DNA of 64,000 bases from Cylicocyclus nassatus (taxonomy: Eukaryota; Nematoda; Chromadorea; Rhabditida; Strongylidae). Positions 11,430 to 22,090 of the stretch are shown here, in pieces. A program made the translations under genes and the position numbers. The notes under the pieces were generated by a model. The model saw only the letters and a list, made by a program, of their open reading frames with translations, searched no databases and was not told where the DNA came from. Location of the stretch: positions 32,661,554-32,725,553 of the forward strand of contig CATQJL010000001.1 in NCBI GenBank assembly GCA_958299035.1, read 5' to 3'. Within the stretch, counting starts at the first letter, position 1, and each line of letters begins with the position of its first letter.

Positions 11430-12060
11430 TCAAAAGCACCAATCCAGATGAGACATATGTCATCTTTAAGCGCTTGAAACGCTGATTCCAAATTCATAGT
11501 TCCTAGCTGCGGAACGGTTTTGTAGAAGGAGTTATGAGCGGTGTTTCTCTCTGGTGTTGAGGCGCCCTCTAGCAGCTCCCCCTTATCTATGAGCAAAGTA
11601 GAGGAGTAACAACTGGTGACAAGTGGCTTAGCGGTAAGTGGCTTGCTTGATAAAGAGAGAAGGAGAGTGTCAAGGTTTTGCTTCCCCGCATGCAACTTTA
11701 TCGCAATTTTGCGAAATTGAGCTTCTAAATGGCATTGAAGCCTTAAAGCCTGGATTTTCTGATGATATCGGTGCTAATCAAAGTTAGAAGTGTTTAAAAA
11801 CTAAATAATATGAGTATTATAATCCTTATTGTAATCTTCATTCACATTACCTACCACTAGGCCAGTTGTCACCAGCAGATACTCCTCTACTGTGCTCATA
11901 GATAAGAGGCAACTGCTAGAGGGCGTCTCAACCCCAGAGGGAAACAGCCCTCATAACTTCTAAAACAAAACCGTTCCGCAGCTAAAAACTATGAATTTGG
12001 AATAAGCATTTCAAGCGCTTGAGGCAATATATGTCTCATATGGATTGGCACTTTCGACTA
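11430..12060. mobile_element. Fold-back element with about 200-bp arms
   Basis: The stretch at about 11432-11625 returns in inverted form at about 11862-12055 with scattered mismatches; shared blocks include CTGCGGAACGGTTTTG, TTGAGGCGCCCTCTAG and TAGAGGAGTA. The inner loop is about 230 bp. It has blocks (AACGCTGATT, CTGCGG, GTTATGAGCG) in common with the fold-backs at 40548-41037 and 56782-57251. Confidence 0.75.
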
Positions 12061-12195
12061 AGTATCCTCTCCCTGTCAGTGCGACCAGAAAAGGTGGCGT
12101 AGAAATTATCGAACAAACAACCAGTTAACGTGAAACTATCATGTACACAGAGCCTGATTGTCTTTTCCTTTTTTGCTGTTTTCAACAAAACATAG

Positions 12196-12282
12196 AATTA
12201 TCAAGCAAGGTTTGGATCCAGCTAATGAAACAGAAAAAGGCAAGTCTAGCCCTCTTGAATATTTTCGCGATCTATCTGGATT
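12196..12282 (+). CDS. Gene 1 exon C
   Basis: Acceptor AAAACATAG and donor GTAACT bound 87 bp (1 + 28 codons + 2; phase 2 in and out). The frame includes IIKQGLDPANETEKGK and SPLEYFRDLSG. Joined to exon B it would extend the same beta domain (split Arg codon AG|A). The intron to exon D would be 53 bp (12283-12335, ending GGTTAG), a size usual for compact animal introns. A minus-strand frame also covers the region but gives no clear protein. Confidence 0.55.
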
Positions 12283-12335
12283 GTAACTTCCTTGTTTAGC
12301 CACAAGACCAAGTCGCTCGCCTATCACAAGGTTAG

Positions 12336-12488
12336 GATATTGGGGAGAGGTCGTGCATTTTTTTTCAAGCTTGATTCAAACGTGACATGCGAGTTTGCGG
12401 TTCGAAAAAATGCTCAAATCGTCCCAGCAGATTGTCCGATCGGAATTTCTCGCTTACCTGGCAAATCCGTCAGGTCGACTCCAATCAA
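12336..12488 (+). CDS. Gene 1 exon D: Cys-containing beta domain
   Basis: 153 bp after acceptor GGTTAG, ending at donor AA|GTAACT (phase 2 in and out); an alternative donor AG|GTCGAC 15 bp earlier has the same phase. The frame reads ILGRGRAFFFKLDSNVTCEF and then VRKNAQIVPADCP: two beta strands, an N-glycosylation motif (NVT) and two cysteines about 17 residues apart. This could be the final strands of the first FN3-like domain. Phase 2 at the end does not fit exon F (needs phase 1), so an exon is missing between them. Confidence 0.6.
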
Positions 12489-13615
12489 GTAACTAAAAAA
12501 GTAGAAATGTGTGGGCATGTGGAGGACAGCCGGCCAAGATAGAAGACGCATAAATGTTGCGGAATTGTTTTATTGTGACTGTTTCCAGCATGAGCCTCCT
12601 GGCTTGCAGTGTGAAATGGTTGGTTGGATGAGGCCCAGAGCGAGAGGAGAGGTCCGGTACCACTTACGGAGCATGGGCTTTGCAGAAGCGCTTTTTTGCT
12701 ACGGATTTCATGATTGCTTAATGAGGTCTTCTATGATAGTATTTCAAATTTTCAGCATTCCCATTTTGCTGGGACGCGCCTTTAAGTGCTCGGTGCATCA
12801 TCACTCAACCTCCTCTCTGTTGCCTTCCAAGTATTTTAAAGGAAGACCATGTTATAAAAATATTGCAGTATAACCTTTAATGTCAGCGGAGAACGTTGAA
12901 TAAAATGGTCGTAGTCTGTAATCTGTGGATCGCCTTTTTTGAGCCCGAGATGGGCAACAACACCTGCAACATTCAATAACGTCATTGAAAAAGTGCCAAG
13001 GCTTGGGTTCGATCATTGGTTTAGCTAATAGCTAGTAGACTTTTAAAGAAGAATGCTGGAGAGCTTTTGTTGCGACAAGATGACTGAAAACCACTGTCTA
13101 TTTCTCGTATGTAGAAGGGTACCTAAATTAGCTCGGCCTTTGGAAAAAACGTAAATATTTTGGAACAGCTTTAAAATGATATTCCTAGCTTTGGCGCACC
13201 ATTCTGAAGGGAGTTGAGCTCCTTACTGTGTGAATTGGCGTATTACTTAACATATAAGAAATGCCTCTTAAAAATCTGCTTGAAAAAGGTGCTGGGATAT
13301 CGTTATAACTTCGTGTTTGATGCCAGTAAGGCGATGAGTATGCAAATTTTGCACGGAAAACAGCCGACAAACTCGCTTCAAATTGATGGGAGCTAGAAGA
13401 GTACTTGTAAGCAGCGCGTAAAGCTGACTTAGAATATATACGCCTTTTTTCAGAAAGCAGAGCTAAGTTAGGTGCCTTTTCTTCGTAAATCTTCGGTATT
13501 TTTTTCACATAGACGAATTTGATTTCCTTTGTCTGTATATCACATTAAGAGGTGAGTGGAAGGGACATTCTTTTTCCATACCTTGTAATAAAGCCTGTAA
13601 AACCCGAATTTGTAG

Positions 13616-13795
13616 ACTATGGCCCGTAGTAAACCCCCCATCAGGGCATCTTTCTCGACGCGGACCAGCGTTGATCTCATCACGCCTCAGTCTAGCATCC
13701 GGCGAGCCATTGATCTGGATGCGGATCGCTTCCGAGGCATCACAATCAAGTGCCTTCTTGAAAAGGAAACCACTCGAGCTGGTTTGGTCGAGCAG
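13616..13795 (+). CDS. Candidate exon or small gene, part 1
   Basis: 180 bp in phase 0 between acceptor AATTTGTAG and donor CAG|GTAAGG, with an ATG at 13619 (MARSKPPIRASFSTRTS, later LDADRFRGITIKCLLEK). Base composition is clearly more GC-rich than the flanks. Other frames on both strands are also open, so coding is not certain. Its phase does not fit gene 1. It could be a small nested gene, a captured gene fragment or part of a mobile element. Function unknown. Confidence 0.35.
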
Positions 13796-13868
13796 GTAAG
13801 GGACTGAAATTGAAGGCGCGCGACCATGGTTCGACACCGGCTAGCGCCACGTTTTTGCTGTATTGCAG

Positions 13869-13967
13869 GGCGTCTTTGATAGCGACCACTACCGGAAAAT
13901 CGATGATGACCGCTATCAAGGATGTCGCCTAGAAAAAACATGGATGACACAAAAACGCATTTTTTGA
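13869..13967 (+). CDS. Candidate exon or small gene, part 2
   Basis: After a 73-bp intron ending TTTTTGCTGTATTGCAG the frame continues GVFDSDHYRKIDDDRYQGC and stops at TGA 13965-13967. Together with 13619-13795 this would give a 91-residue protein of unknown role. A 9-bp hairpin (TTGATAGCG/CGCTATCAA) lies within it. Confidence 0.35.
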   Translation, partial: GVFDSDHYRKIDDDRYQGCRLEKTWMTQKRIF

Positions 13968-14620
13968 CGAGAATTTTATGGAAAATTGAAATAACTGCAA
14001 CATAAATCCAACGAAATAAATCTACAAATTTTTGCCTTGAGCAGTTTGTCAAAGAAAAAAGTCAGTAAAATCTACAAAAAAGAAGAAGAGGTTTTTTTCT
14101 CTTTTCCTCGCCAAAATCAGCTGTTCATCGATCCTCTCCTTTCCGGACGCGGTTGTACAGTTTTGCGCCGATTTTTTCTGCATTTTTTGGCAAAGCTGTG
14201 TGTATCGTAAGTTACTTAGGAGCAACTTATGTTAGATGCAGTCACCTCTTGTCTGCGTCTCCTCTTCTACACACTATTTGGATCACTCTAACATCCGTTC
14301 ACGTTGAGGTGACTTGAACGTGAACTGATGTGGAAGAGTTGACTGCAGCAGGTGGACAGATCGTCAACTATCAGTTAACTTGACCATCTTATAGCATGGT
14401 AGGGTGGGTGGTCATCAGTTCACCTCACGTGCAGTGAACTGATGGGTTAAATTGAGTTCACCTCAACTGATCGAGCTTTACTACGGGCCTATAAGTTATC
14501 CTTATCTATACTGCCAACAGTAAACGCAGATGTGCTCGCCATAACAGTGTCTAATTTCTTCATTGAGCAATCTAGGTAGCTGTGTTTTCTAGCAGATTAT
14601 AATAATAAATTGCTTTTCAG

Positions 14621-14736
14621 TACCCGACGTCTCTCCCACTGGAGTAATTGTGCAGGTTTATGCATACAACCAAGTCTACGTCAAGTTTGATCCAATTCCA
14701 AACATTCAGCTTTATGGCGAAGACAAGGGTTGCAAG
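14621..14736 (+). CDS. Gene 1 exon F: fibronectin type III domain, N-terminal half
   Basis: Strong acceptor TTGCTTTTCAG and donor AAG|GTAAGG bound 116 bp (phase 1 in, phase 0 out). The frame includes PDVSPTGVIVQVYAYNQVYV and KFDPIPNIQLYGEDKGCK. A leading proline, then two beta strands with a YVKFDP core, match the A-B-C strand pattern of an FN3 domain. The domain continues in exons G and H, whose phases agree. Confidence 0.78.
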
Positions 14737-14865
14737 GTAAGGATATTACGCGTTTCTCAACGATATTTCACTTATTACTGACTGGATCCTTCGATGATAG
14801 TTTTGGTAACCAGGTAATTGTTTCAAAAACTTCGGCAAATAAAGGATTAGATTCAAGTTTATCCA

Positions 14866-15105
14866 TTAACACGTTGACGACAGCGTGCATTTTTAGCTGT
14901 CTGCCTTGTGGGACAATGCCTTCTACAATAAGTTGAGTATTTTTAGCTGAAATCAAGCAGGCCGTCATCTGCAGTATCCCTACAGTGATTCTGAAAGCAG
15001 TTAAGAAACGCGGAAGTAATTTCTAGGAATAAAGCATAACAGAACTTCTGAAATCACAGTATTGCATGACCCACCATGTAGGCCACATTGTCGTCAATGT
15101 GTTAA
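14866..15105. mobile_element. piggyBac-like MITE, about 240 bp, TTAA ends
   Basis: Starts TTAACACGTTGACGACAG at 14866 and ends, in reverse complement, TTAACACATTGACGACAA at 15105. A TTAA at both edges is the target signature of the piggyBac superfamily. The interior minus frame (14768-14968) is no recognisable transposase. The element lies in the intron F-G. Confidence 0.75.
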
Positions 15106-15984
15106 TGAAATGAAAATATGAGCGGAATACATAATTGCATTTGCCATTTTGTACTTGTTTTTTCTTGATCTCTAACTACCAGAAGAAGTGCAATCCAATG
15201 TCGCACTCAGCTTTGGGCATGTGTGCAAACAAAGGTCTACAAGTCCTTGAGGAGATCCAAATTTTGCGGAAGCACGTCTGTATTTCTTTCAGTCTAGGAA
15301 CAGGATTTATGCGAATGTCTAGTAACTATCATAGACTTGTACTGCTTTGTTGAGGTTGCCTAGGCGCACTTAGGGCCGCATACATTAACATCCCCGCCGG
15401 GAGGGGATCGCAGCTTTAGAAGAAAGCTTCATATCCTGAAGCTCTGAATATTTGGATTTCATGCTGTCTACCTATCCGTAAGTACTCTCACTACCTTTCA
15501 CAAGGAACATCTTGAATTGGAAACAAGAAGCTGTACAAGCCGCATTTTGCGGCTTTTTGTCCCACGGCCGGACGTCTTTTGTTTAAAGACATTTTTCTTC
15601 CTTTAAAGTTTACGAAAGGTTGTATTGATTATCTAACCCAACAGTGCTAATCATGTTTCTGGTAATACGAGTGATGTTTCGAAGTCATGAAATTTGCGAT
15701 GAACCACAAGTCGAAAGTTGGGGTTTATCGAAAAATCGATATTCCAAGAAACTCACTTGTTCTCATCAGCAATAGGCTTAGCACTATTGGATTAGATAAA
15801 CAGTACAACTTGGGAAGGTTTTTGTTAACTTTCAAGGAAGAAAAATGACTTTGAACAAAAGACGTCCTGCCGCAGTCCATCATCAGGGGATCATACAAAA
15901 GCCCGATGTGGCTTGTACAGCTTATCGCTCTTGTTCAATAAGTTTATAGTAAAGGATCGTAAGAATACTTACTCAGACATTTAT

Positions 15985-16150
15985 TGCGAGCACCCGCGGC
16001 CACTAACCGTGTCCTTCGGCGGCGCGCGGGCGTCAAATTCTTGCACTGACCATCCGCGGCCCTAGAGTTATTTGCTGGCGATCCGCGGCCCGATGTTATC
16101 ATTACGGAAAGGCCGCGGGCAAATATTTTATCGGAACACCCGCGGCCCAA
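15985..16150. repeat. Cluster of CCGCGGCC motifs (CpG-rich patch)
   Basis: CCGCGG occurs at about 15992, 16051, 16083, 16113 and 16139, in an otherwise AT-rich intron, with related GGCC/GCCTCGGCC blocks to 16265. The minus frame across it (15944-16291) is rich in Gly and Arg with repeated RG motifs, as expected from the repeat, and is not offered as a gene. Confidence 0.7.
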
Positions 16151-16479
16151 GAAAAACCACACAGGTGAGCCTCGACCATTACATGACTCCCTGCATATGT
16201 AGTTTTCGGGCAAGCCTCGGCCCTCTAGGCCACGACTCGATAGAACGAATCTGGCGAGCCCCGGGCCTTGCTTGATGCCGCAGTTCCTCACGCTGTAAGA
16301 GGAAATGTTACTTGCGTGAGATACGGCGCAGTGATAGAGTTATCCTCCACATTAAATCGCAAGGACAAGCCAAGCTGGTCATCGAAAGTCTCTTGGATGA
16401 TATAACTGGAGCCCTCAATTGTGGTTATACATTGGAGCGTCGATGGGGAGGGGTGTGAACGTCACTCTGTATTTTTGTG

Positions 16480-16712
16480 TATAGGGCTTATCAAATTGAG
16501 TGTCGTTTGCACCGGCATCTCCATCTTCGCGCTGGACTTTGCGTCTCTTCCGCAGGGCTGCTCTCTGAGCACTTTCCCAGGGCGAGCGTGGGAAAGGCGG
16601 AACATCAATCGATTGGAAGTGATTAGAGGGCATGTACCGCAGAAAAGACGCAGAGCCCAGCGCGAAGATGGAGATGCTGGTGCGAACGACACTCAATTTG
16701 ATAAGCCCTATA
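16480..16712. mobile_element. Fold-back MITE with about 70-bp arms
   Basis: TATAGGGCTTATCAAATTGA at 16480 is repeated in inverted form ending at 16712; the arms pair over about 70 bp, including GGCATCTCCATCTTCGCGCT, with few mismatches. TA at the edges suggests a Tc1/mariner-like target. Frames on both strands mirror each other because of the palindrome. Confidence 0.85.
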
Positions 16713-17454
16713 GATTGTGGCATTTATTTTAAACCGGAAGTAAAGACGGCTTCCCAAAATTTTTCCTAATTCGAGTACAGGGTGTATATCGGGCCACCCG
16801 CGGGTGCGAATCGCTCTTTTATCGGTCGCTTGTCGGGCCATCCAATGGTATTATTCGGGCGCCTATTGGACACTTACCGGCTCGCCCTCGAGATGAGCGT
16901 GGGTGGGCGGCGGGTGCTCGCCATAATTGTTTGAGTATGGGTAAGTAGACGGGTGAAATTCAGGATATCTGGAGCTTCAAAAAATGAAGCTTTCTTCTGA
17001 AGATGTGACCCCCTCCCGCTGGTGCATGCGGCCCTTAAACGTCCACCCAAAATACAGGTTGGCGAGATTATGGTGACATACTAGTCTGTGCCCCCACACT
17101 AGGCAAACTCCCAAGTTTCGCCGCAAAAGACTGCTTCTGGAGCGAGAAATCCGCTCCGGAAGTGGCAAAGTAGGCAGCCAATAGCCACGTCATGCACTTA
17201 ATTAACGCAACAAATTAGAACTTTTACATAAAGATCAAACACTTTTAAATTTATGACAACAGCTTGATACTTTAACACAATAAAGTTCTGTAATTACCGC
17301 ATGGAAATTTTGATTAAACAAAGGTCTACTGCTGTTCTAAACGTCGTGACAAGAAAATGAAACTTTCGTTACTAATTTATGGTAATTAAGTTTTGATCGA
17401 GCTCATAGTGGACTGTAATACGCAATTCTTGATAAAAAAGACTGAAGGTTTCAG

Positions 17455-17551
17455 GTGGAAGTCTGTGAGAAACAAAGATTACGAGAGTGCACTTCAGTCA
17501 GCGCTCCACCACGCGTTGGAGAAGTGAAGTTTGAAAGCCTATCCGCATCAA
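17455..17551 (+). CDS. Gene 1 exon G: FN3 domain, middle
   Basis: Acceptor TGAAGGTTTCAG, frame VEVCEKQRLRECTSVSAPP followed by VGEVKFESLSAS, donor A|GTGGGT (phase 0 in, phase 1 out, 97 bp). Two cysteines six residues apart lie before the strand VGEVKFESL. The frame stays open past the proposed donor to 17748, but the downstream Thr-rich frame of exon H requires a shift that a 58-bp intron (17552-17609) supplies. Confidence 0.7.
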
Positions 17552-17609
17552 GTGGGTGGATGACTTGTAGTATTGCAGCACTCAGGATAACTAATGTATA
17601 CTCGCCTAG

Positions 17610-17749
17610 AAATTTATCAAGCAAGGGTAGCGTGCTCTACCAGCATCGGATTTGGACCATCAAGCGACTGGACTACTATCGAATTTCCTGCAACAACTGC
17701 AAAAACAACAACGGAAGCCAAGAAAAAAACAACGAAGCCTTTGGCTAAA
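17610..17749 (+). CDS. Gene 1 exon H: FN3 C-terminal strands and Thr/Lys stalk
   Basis: 140 bp (phase 1 in, phase 0 out) ending at donor AAA|GTAAGC. The frame reads IYQARVACSTSIGFGPSSDW, then TTIEFPATTAKTTTEAKKK. The Y-x-A/V-x-V...S..GxGPSSxW order is the F-G strand signature of FN3 domains, and the Thr/Lys-rich run that follows looks like an O-glycosylated stalk. The acceptor (CTCGCCTAG) is weak, so the 5' boundary may be off by a few codons. Confidence 0.68.
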
Positions 17750-17856
17750 GTAAGCAGAAGAAACTTGTTAAATAGTACTAGTTGATAGTCCCTGTCTCAT
17801 CCGAGAAAATTGATTCAAAGGCAAACAAATCATTCTGAGCAAATTGTTATAAAAGA

Positions 17857-17936
17857 AGTATTAGGCAAGAAAATAATGTCGGTTGTTGATTAATTGCAAT
17901 TGCAATCAACAGACATTATTTTCTCGCATAATACTA
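17857..17936. repeat. 80-bp hairpin
   Basis: AGTATTAGGCAAGAAAATAA pairs with the inverted copy ending at 17936, and the pairing continues through AATGTC and TTGTTGATT to a loop near 17895, with one or two mismatches and a small bulge. It lies 110 bp after exon H. Confidence 0.8.
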
Positions 17937-17937
17937 C

Positions 17938-18122
17938 TACCTCAAGAGCATGTTGGTACTCACCCACTTCCTCCCGCTTCAGCCCCTTTCATTCCTACTT
18001 CATTTTCATTCCTCTGTTTCATACTGCCCGCCCCACTTTCCTCACAACCAACTGTACGTCCTGTAACAGCAGAGGCTTATTCATGCCAGTTCACTCCTAG
18101 CCATCGTATTTTCTGAGACACA
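17938..18122 (+). CDS. Possible gene 1 exon after the stalk (uncertain)
   Basis: A pyrimidine-rich stretch open in several frames, ending at a good donor CAAG|GTAAGC at 18124. One frame encodes a Pro/Ser/Thr-rich peptide (APLSSQPTVRPVTAEAYSC) that would extend the stalk, but it hits a stop before the donor. A 24-bp exon (after CACTCCTAG) would fit phase 0 to 0. Low complexity makes all frames suspect. Confidence 0.25.
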
Positions 18123-18910
18123 AGGTAAGCTTTATTGCTCTGGCATGACCATAGGAAGATGTATCAAGATGACCGTTGATATGAGGGGAGGGGGAGGAGG
18201 GGCGTTGAGCCAGCCAGAGTGACAACTTTGCACCTGTAATTTAGCGGCAAACGCTAAGCCCCCCCCCCCCCCCCCCCCCACCGGCACCCCACTAATTTAG
18301 CCGAGGAACTAACGATACATCTAATTTAGCTGCCAGCACAGCTTAATCTAGCTCACCCAGTCGCTAGACTCATTACACAATAAGTAGCTTTCTGTCGCAA
18401 CAATTCGAAATCACGTATTTTAAAGTGAGTAACGCTCCAAGGATATTTCAAATTCGGGTGGTTCTGAATCTTATGATGCATTCATGTTTCAGCGACGACC
18501 AAAGTTTTTATCTTTTCTTTATTGGCTAACTTTTGGCGTTGCCTTCGTCACAGCCTGTGAATTAGCAGTTGAAGTATTTTTACTCAAATGACGAGACAGC
18601 TCAATATTTAACCGAGGTAGAGTGATAACGAGGATTACGGTAATTGATTCAAGCTCGGAAGGCAGTTCGCAAGCCGCAATGACACTATAACAAGATCATT
18701 TCTGTGCTTTTTTTATGTGCTGCCTGTAAGAAATCCACATAACGATAAATTCAATAATCCATTCACGTGTATAGTTTGTCGAACTTTGCATAGCTAAAAT
18801 AGGAGAAGCAAGAATAGTTCAAAAGTACTAATACGTCGCATTTTTTGGGTTTCTTGTTTACATGTAATGCTTCTCAAAAACTAGACCTTTTAGAAAGTTG
18901 AACATTAAGT

Positions 18911-19900
18911 AATATCAGATCGATCCGAAAGTTCTGTCAAATTCTTGAAATGATCCTCTCGTACAGTGAAAATAAACAAACATTTCAGATTGTATCCAAA
19001 GCAGGAATTTCTTCCTCTTTCAGCTGCTTTTTCATTATGTGGATCGCTGAAAGAGGAATATGATAGTCGCTGGAAATTACAACCCTTCGTTTTCATCATG
19101 TCCAACTTTCGCTAATTTTTGAAATTGATATACGAGACATTTGGGGAGCTTTCATAAGGGCAAACTTATGCCAACTGCAGCAATTTTTGGTAGCTCTGTG
19201 GCTTGCCTTTCAGAATTTTTGTAATATATATTTTTTGAAGCCACAAATTTTACATTCCGCCAAGTCTAACCTCGTAGAACATGAAATGGTAAATATTTCA
19301 GGTGCCATTTGATGCAACTCTTTCTCCTCTTCTTAAAGATTATCTTCTTTGCTGAGATACGCGATGCGGGGAAAATCGCAGTATGTTTATACTTTAAGAG
19401 CGCGCACTGACCTGCCCTAGGTTCCAAAAACTTATTATTTCGAAGTGAAAACCTCTCACTTACTTTGTAAGGGGATAGCGATAGTAATAATCGCGTTTTG
19501 AAACCTCGTTGTTCCGAAGATTTTACAGTGTTTGATGCAATAACAGGTTATGCGATGACTCCAAAACTCAACGCTTTTGAAAAATTATCTTCAAAAATTC
19601 TAAGAAAAGTAGCTGGGAAAAGAAAAAAAAAACTCCATTTAGTAAAAGGTTTGCCCTATCTGTGGTTATTGAAGCTCCCAAAAGTTTTATATAGCAATTT
19701 TGTAAATTAGCGAAAGTTGGACATGGTGAAAACGAAGGGTTGTAGTTTCCAGCGATAATCTTACCTCTTTCATCAAACCACATAATGATCAGCTGGAAAG
19801 AGGAAGAAGTTTTGCACTGAATACGTATTGGAGTGTTTGCCTAACTTCACTGTACAGGATTTGAGGTTGTTTGTTATTTGTTTTGGTTGCTCAAGTTTTG
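18911..19900. mobile_element. Diverged mariner-type element, about 1 kb
   Basis: Left end GATCGATCCGAAAGTTCTGT resembles the mariner ends elsewhere. Subterminal sequence at 19000-19115 (CTTTCAGCTG, GCTGGAAATTACAACCCTTC, GTCCAACTTTCGCTAATTTT) returns inverted at 19700-19810, and CGTACAGTGAA returns near 19850. The right terminus is degenerate. The same inner motifs (GAAAGAGGAAGA, TTCCAGCGAT-like) occur in the element at 30662-31478. Confidence 0.6.
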
Positions 19901-20782
19901 TCATTTCAAACTCAGTACTTTTAAACGTATACGGTACAACCAGACACAAGTGCCGCTTCGTGCATTTTGGTCTGGCATGTGGACTGGGAGTGTATAAAAG
20001 TAGCGAAATGTCTTCTAGCCAGAAATATCGGTTTATGTTTCGCGAACTTTTAATGTGAGTGAACAACAAGAACTCTTTTAGCACCCCAACGATTTCGCTC
20101 GTCGGAGACAAGAGAGAAGACGATATGTATATAGGTGTCGCAAAAAAGGATTTATTTTATGTTGCGCTAGTTCTGAAGATGAAGTTAGCTTGCAGTGTGT
20201 AAAATGACGAACTGCTTTGAGCACTTGAAATGATTTCTTGGCATGCTTGCTTTTGGCCAAATGTTTGAAAATGAAAATTTCTCTTGTCGGATAGCACTTA
20301 AAGCGATATACCCCTCCCCCTCCTCTGTTTCCCCTCTCTCACTATCAGAGGCTAGCAAAACGCCCATGACTGTTATAGCTTTTGCTTTTTTTGAAAGTAC
20401 ATATACGACCGTAGTCCTCCTTTTGTGTTTTTACATCAAGCTATCCTAAAAATGCATACTCAGCCTCTACGACCGCATCCAACCGTACTATGCATTCACC
20501 CCTTCCACTTCCTACAAATTTTCCAAACTCTACCTTTCATCTCTTTCAGCTATTTCTTATCAATTTCTCCCAGATGACTTTCTAAAAAAATATGGGAACG
20601 TTCTCCTGCCCTTCAAACTTCACTCAGCAAACATGCCCACGAGCGATAGCTCGCTGGTTTTTAATACATCAAATTCTCAAAATGAATTGTTCTTTTTGCC
20701 AGATTGCATCTTTCACCCCTCCCACACCTTTCACTCCCTGCACTCAAAGTTTCTCTAACGAAAGTGTCCTCGGCTTGCTTTC

Positions 20783-21213
20783 AAAGGCAGTGTCCGGGCA
20801 GAAAGTCGATTTCGAGATTTTGTGCTTATCCGGGCCTATTCGCTATGCTCAATCCGAAAATGCACCCTGAAGTGTGCAAAAACGGCGAAAAACGGCTCTA
20901 ACATAGAAGGGAATTAGCAGGTGGGCGGGCGCTCTCAGCTTCCAGAGCGATCTTCTCGCTTCCTGTTTCAGGTCAGTCGTTCGCTTGTTGGTGGCGATGC
21001 AGGAAAGCTAGCGGAATCGAGAAGACCGCTCCGGAAGCTGGGAGCGTGAATTCACAGAGGAAGACCTGGCCCAACTGCTGATTTCCATCTTGTGTTAGAG
21101 CCGGTTTTCGCCGTTTTTGCACCTTCAATTTGCATTTTTAGATTCAGCATGACGAATAGGCTCGAATAAGCACAAAATCTCAAAGTCGACTTTTTGCCCG
21201 GACACTGCCTTTA
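20783..21213. mobile_element. Fold-back MITE, AAAGGCAGTGTCCGGGC ends
   Basis: Arms of about 120 bp: AAAGGCAGTGTCCGGGCA at 20783 and its inverted copy ending 21213, sharing GAGATTTTGTGCTTAT and AACGGCGAAAAACGGCTCTA. A core of about 190 bp is GC-richer and contains CAGGTGGGCGGGCG. Related elements at 23496-23944 and 29526-29888 share the AAAGGCA ends. Confidence 0.8.
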
Positions 21214-22035
21214 GGAGGGCTCTCCTACAAAGTATCCACAATTGCTAGCTGCTTTTCTTTTTAGAACAAGCGTACCACACTCTTTATCTTTTATGTATTG
21301 GAGATGTTGAAAGTGCATGCATACCCAGCCTGAGTGACAGTAAGCCTCCATCTTCTCCTGTAGCGACTTTATAGGTTGAAAATCAGATTGATTGTCACTA
21401 TATAAGAGAACAGTGCGTCACCTCTGCTTCGCAGAGGCTCGCGCTGGTCCTACTATCCACGTGCCTTCCTCAAAGTCGTAAAATGATGTCTTTGAAACAT
21501 ACCGCGCGATGCCGATCATCAGGATTGAATTATAAACAACTACTCATTTCAAAAACTTTTTTTATGTAAGATCAATGACTTTGAGAGGAAGAAACAACTC
21601 TCCAAAAAATTAATTGTGGGTTTGAATGACTTACTGGAGTTATGATGGCTTGATAGTCGGCATAAGAATGACGACAACCGTGGGTTACATCCCAAGCAAA
21701 AATCTTCTTGAATTCTCGGGTAAAATCTTGACAAATCAACTATCTACGCAATTATTCCTTTTTGGCAGCGATTTGGCGTGAAAGTAGATTTTTTGCTCAG
21801 TTTCGGACTAGAGTCCATGGTCTGCGGAGCCACTTGTTAGATAAATCCACGATTTTGGAAAAAATCTACTTACAGGCCCACTTTGGCGCGCCAGAAGTCG
21901 TGTCGATCCGTTTGGCGCACAGTTTTCACATGTCCCCTTATCGGATCGGCTTGTGCTTTTGCACACTTCACTTACATGCTGATAGGGTGCTACTACCGTA
22001 ATTCCAGCTCAAGACCTTTGCTTGAACTCGTTCTA

Positions 22036-22090
22036 TGAATTTCGTGACAGACAGACATTTAGACAGACACACACACAAAAACAATTAAAC
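22036..22090. repeat. Short CA/GACA microsatellite with shared flanks
   Basis: ATGAATTTCGTGACAGACAG precedes and ACACTCTTAGCGCGTTTAG follows a short (CA)n tract. The flanks match those of the microsatellite at 889-1005. Confidence 0.8.

Larger units (their letters stand above)
4679..12195 (+). other. Gene 1 intron B-C, 7.5 kb, repeat-filled
   Basis: No exon that fits the phase-2 chain was found. The intron carries a poly-C run near 5140, two TTCGAA-rich arrays, a mariner-type element at 7506-8256, a lone mariner terminus at 8821-8841, an inverted repeat at 10033-10151, a TA-flanked mariner-type element at 10677-11173 and a fold-back element at 11430-12060. An open frame at 9729-10019 after TTTTAG encodes a peptide I do not recognise. 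Confidence 0.55.
15106..17454 (+). other. Gene 1 intron F-G, remaining part
   Basis: Contains a plain AT-rich stretch to about 15980, then a CpG-rich patch with repeated CCGCGG (15985-16150), a TA-flanked MITE (16480-16712) and another GC-rich patch at 16780-16930 beginning with ACAGGGTGTAT. No phase-compatible exon was found. Confidence 0.5.

Noticed and set aside
12283..12299. Apparent 17-bp intron (GTAACTTCCTTGTTTAG) between exons C and D
   Set aside because: A 17-bp intron is below what animal spliceosomes are known to use. A 53-bp intron with the same donor and the later acceptor GGTTAG gives the same frame and a normal size.
12511..12873. 120-codon plus frame
   Set aside because: No phase-compatible splice sites to gene 1, no domain, and composition changes along it; kept only as part of the unexplained 12.5-14.6 kb gap.
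15944..16291. 115-codon minus frame rich in Arg and Gly
   Set aside because: Explained by the repeated CCGCGGCC words; low-complexity translation.
16415..16732. Pair of about 100-codon frames on both strands
   Set aside because: They are mirror images produced by the fold-back MITE at 16480-16712.
20450..20758. About 100 open codons on the plus strand without an ATG
   Set aside because: The stretch is pyrimidine-rich, and such DNA has few stops in any frame; two other frames are open as well and there is no consistent donor.
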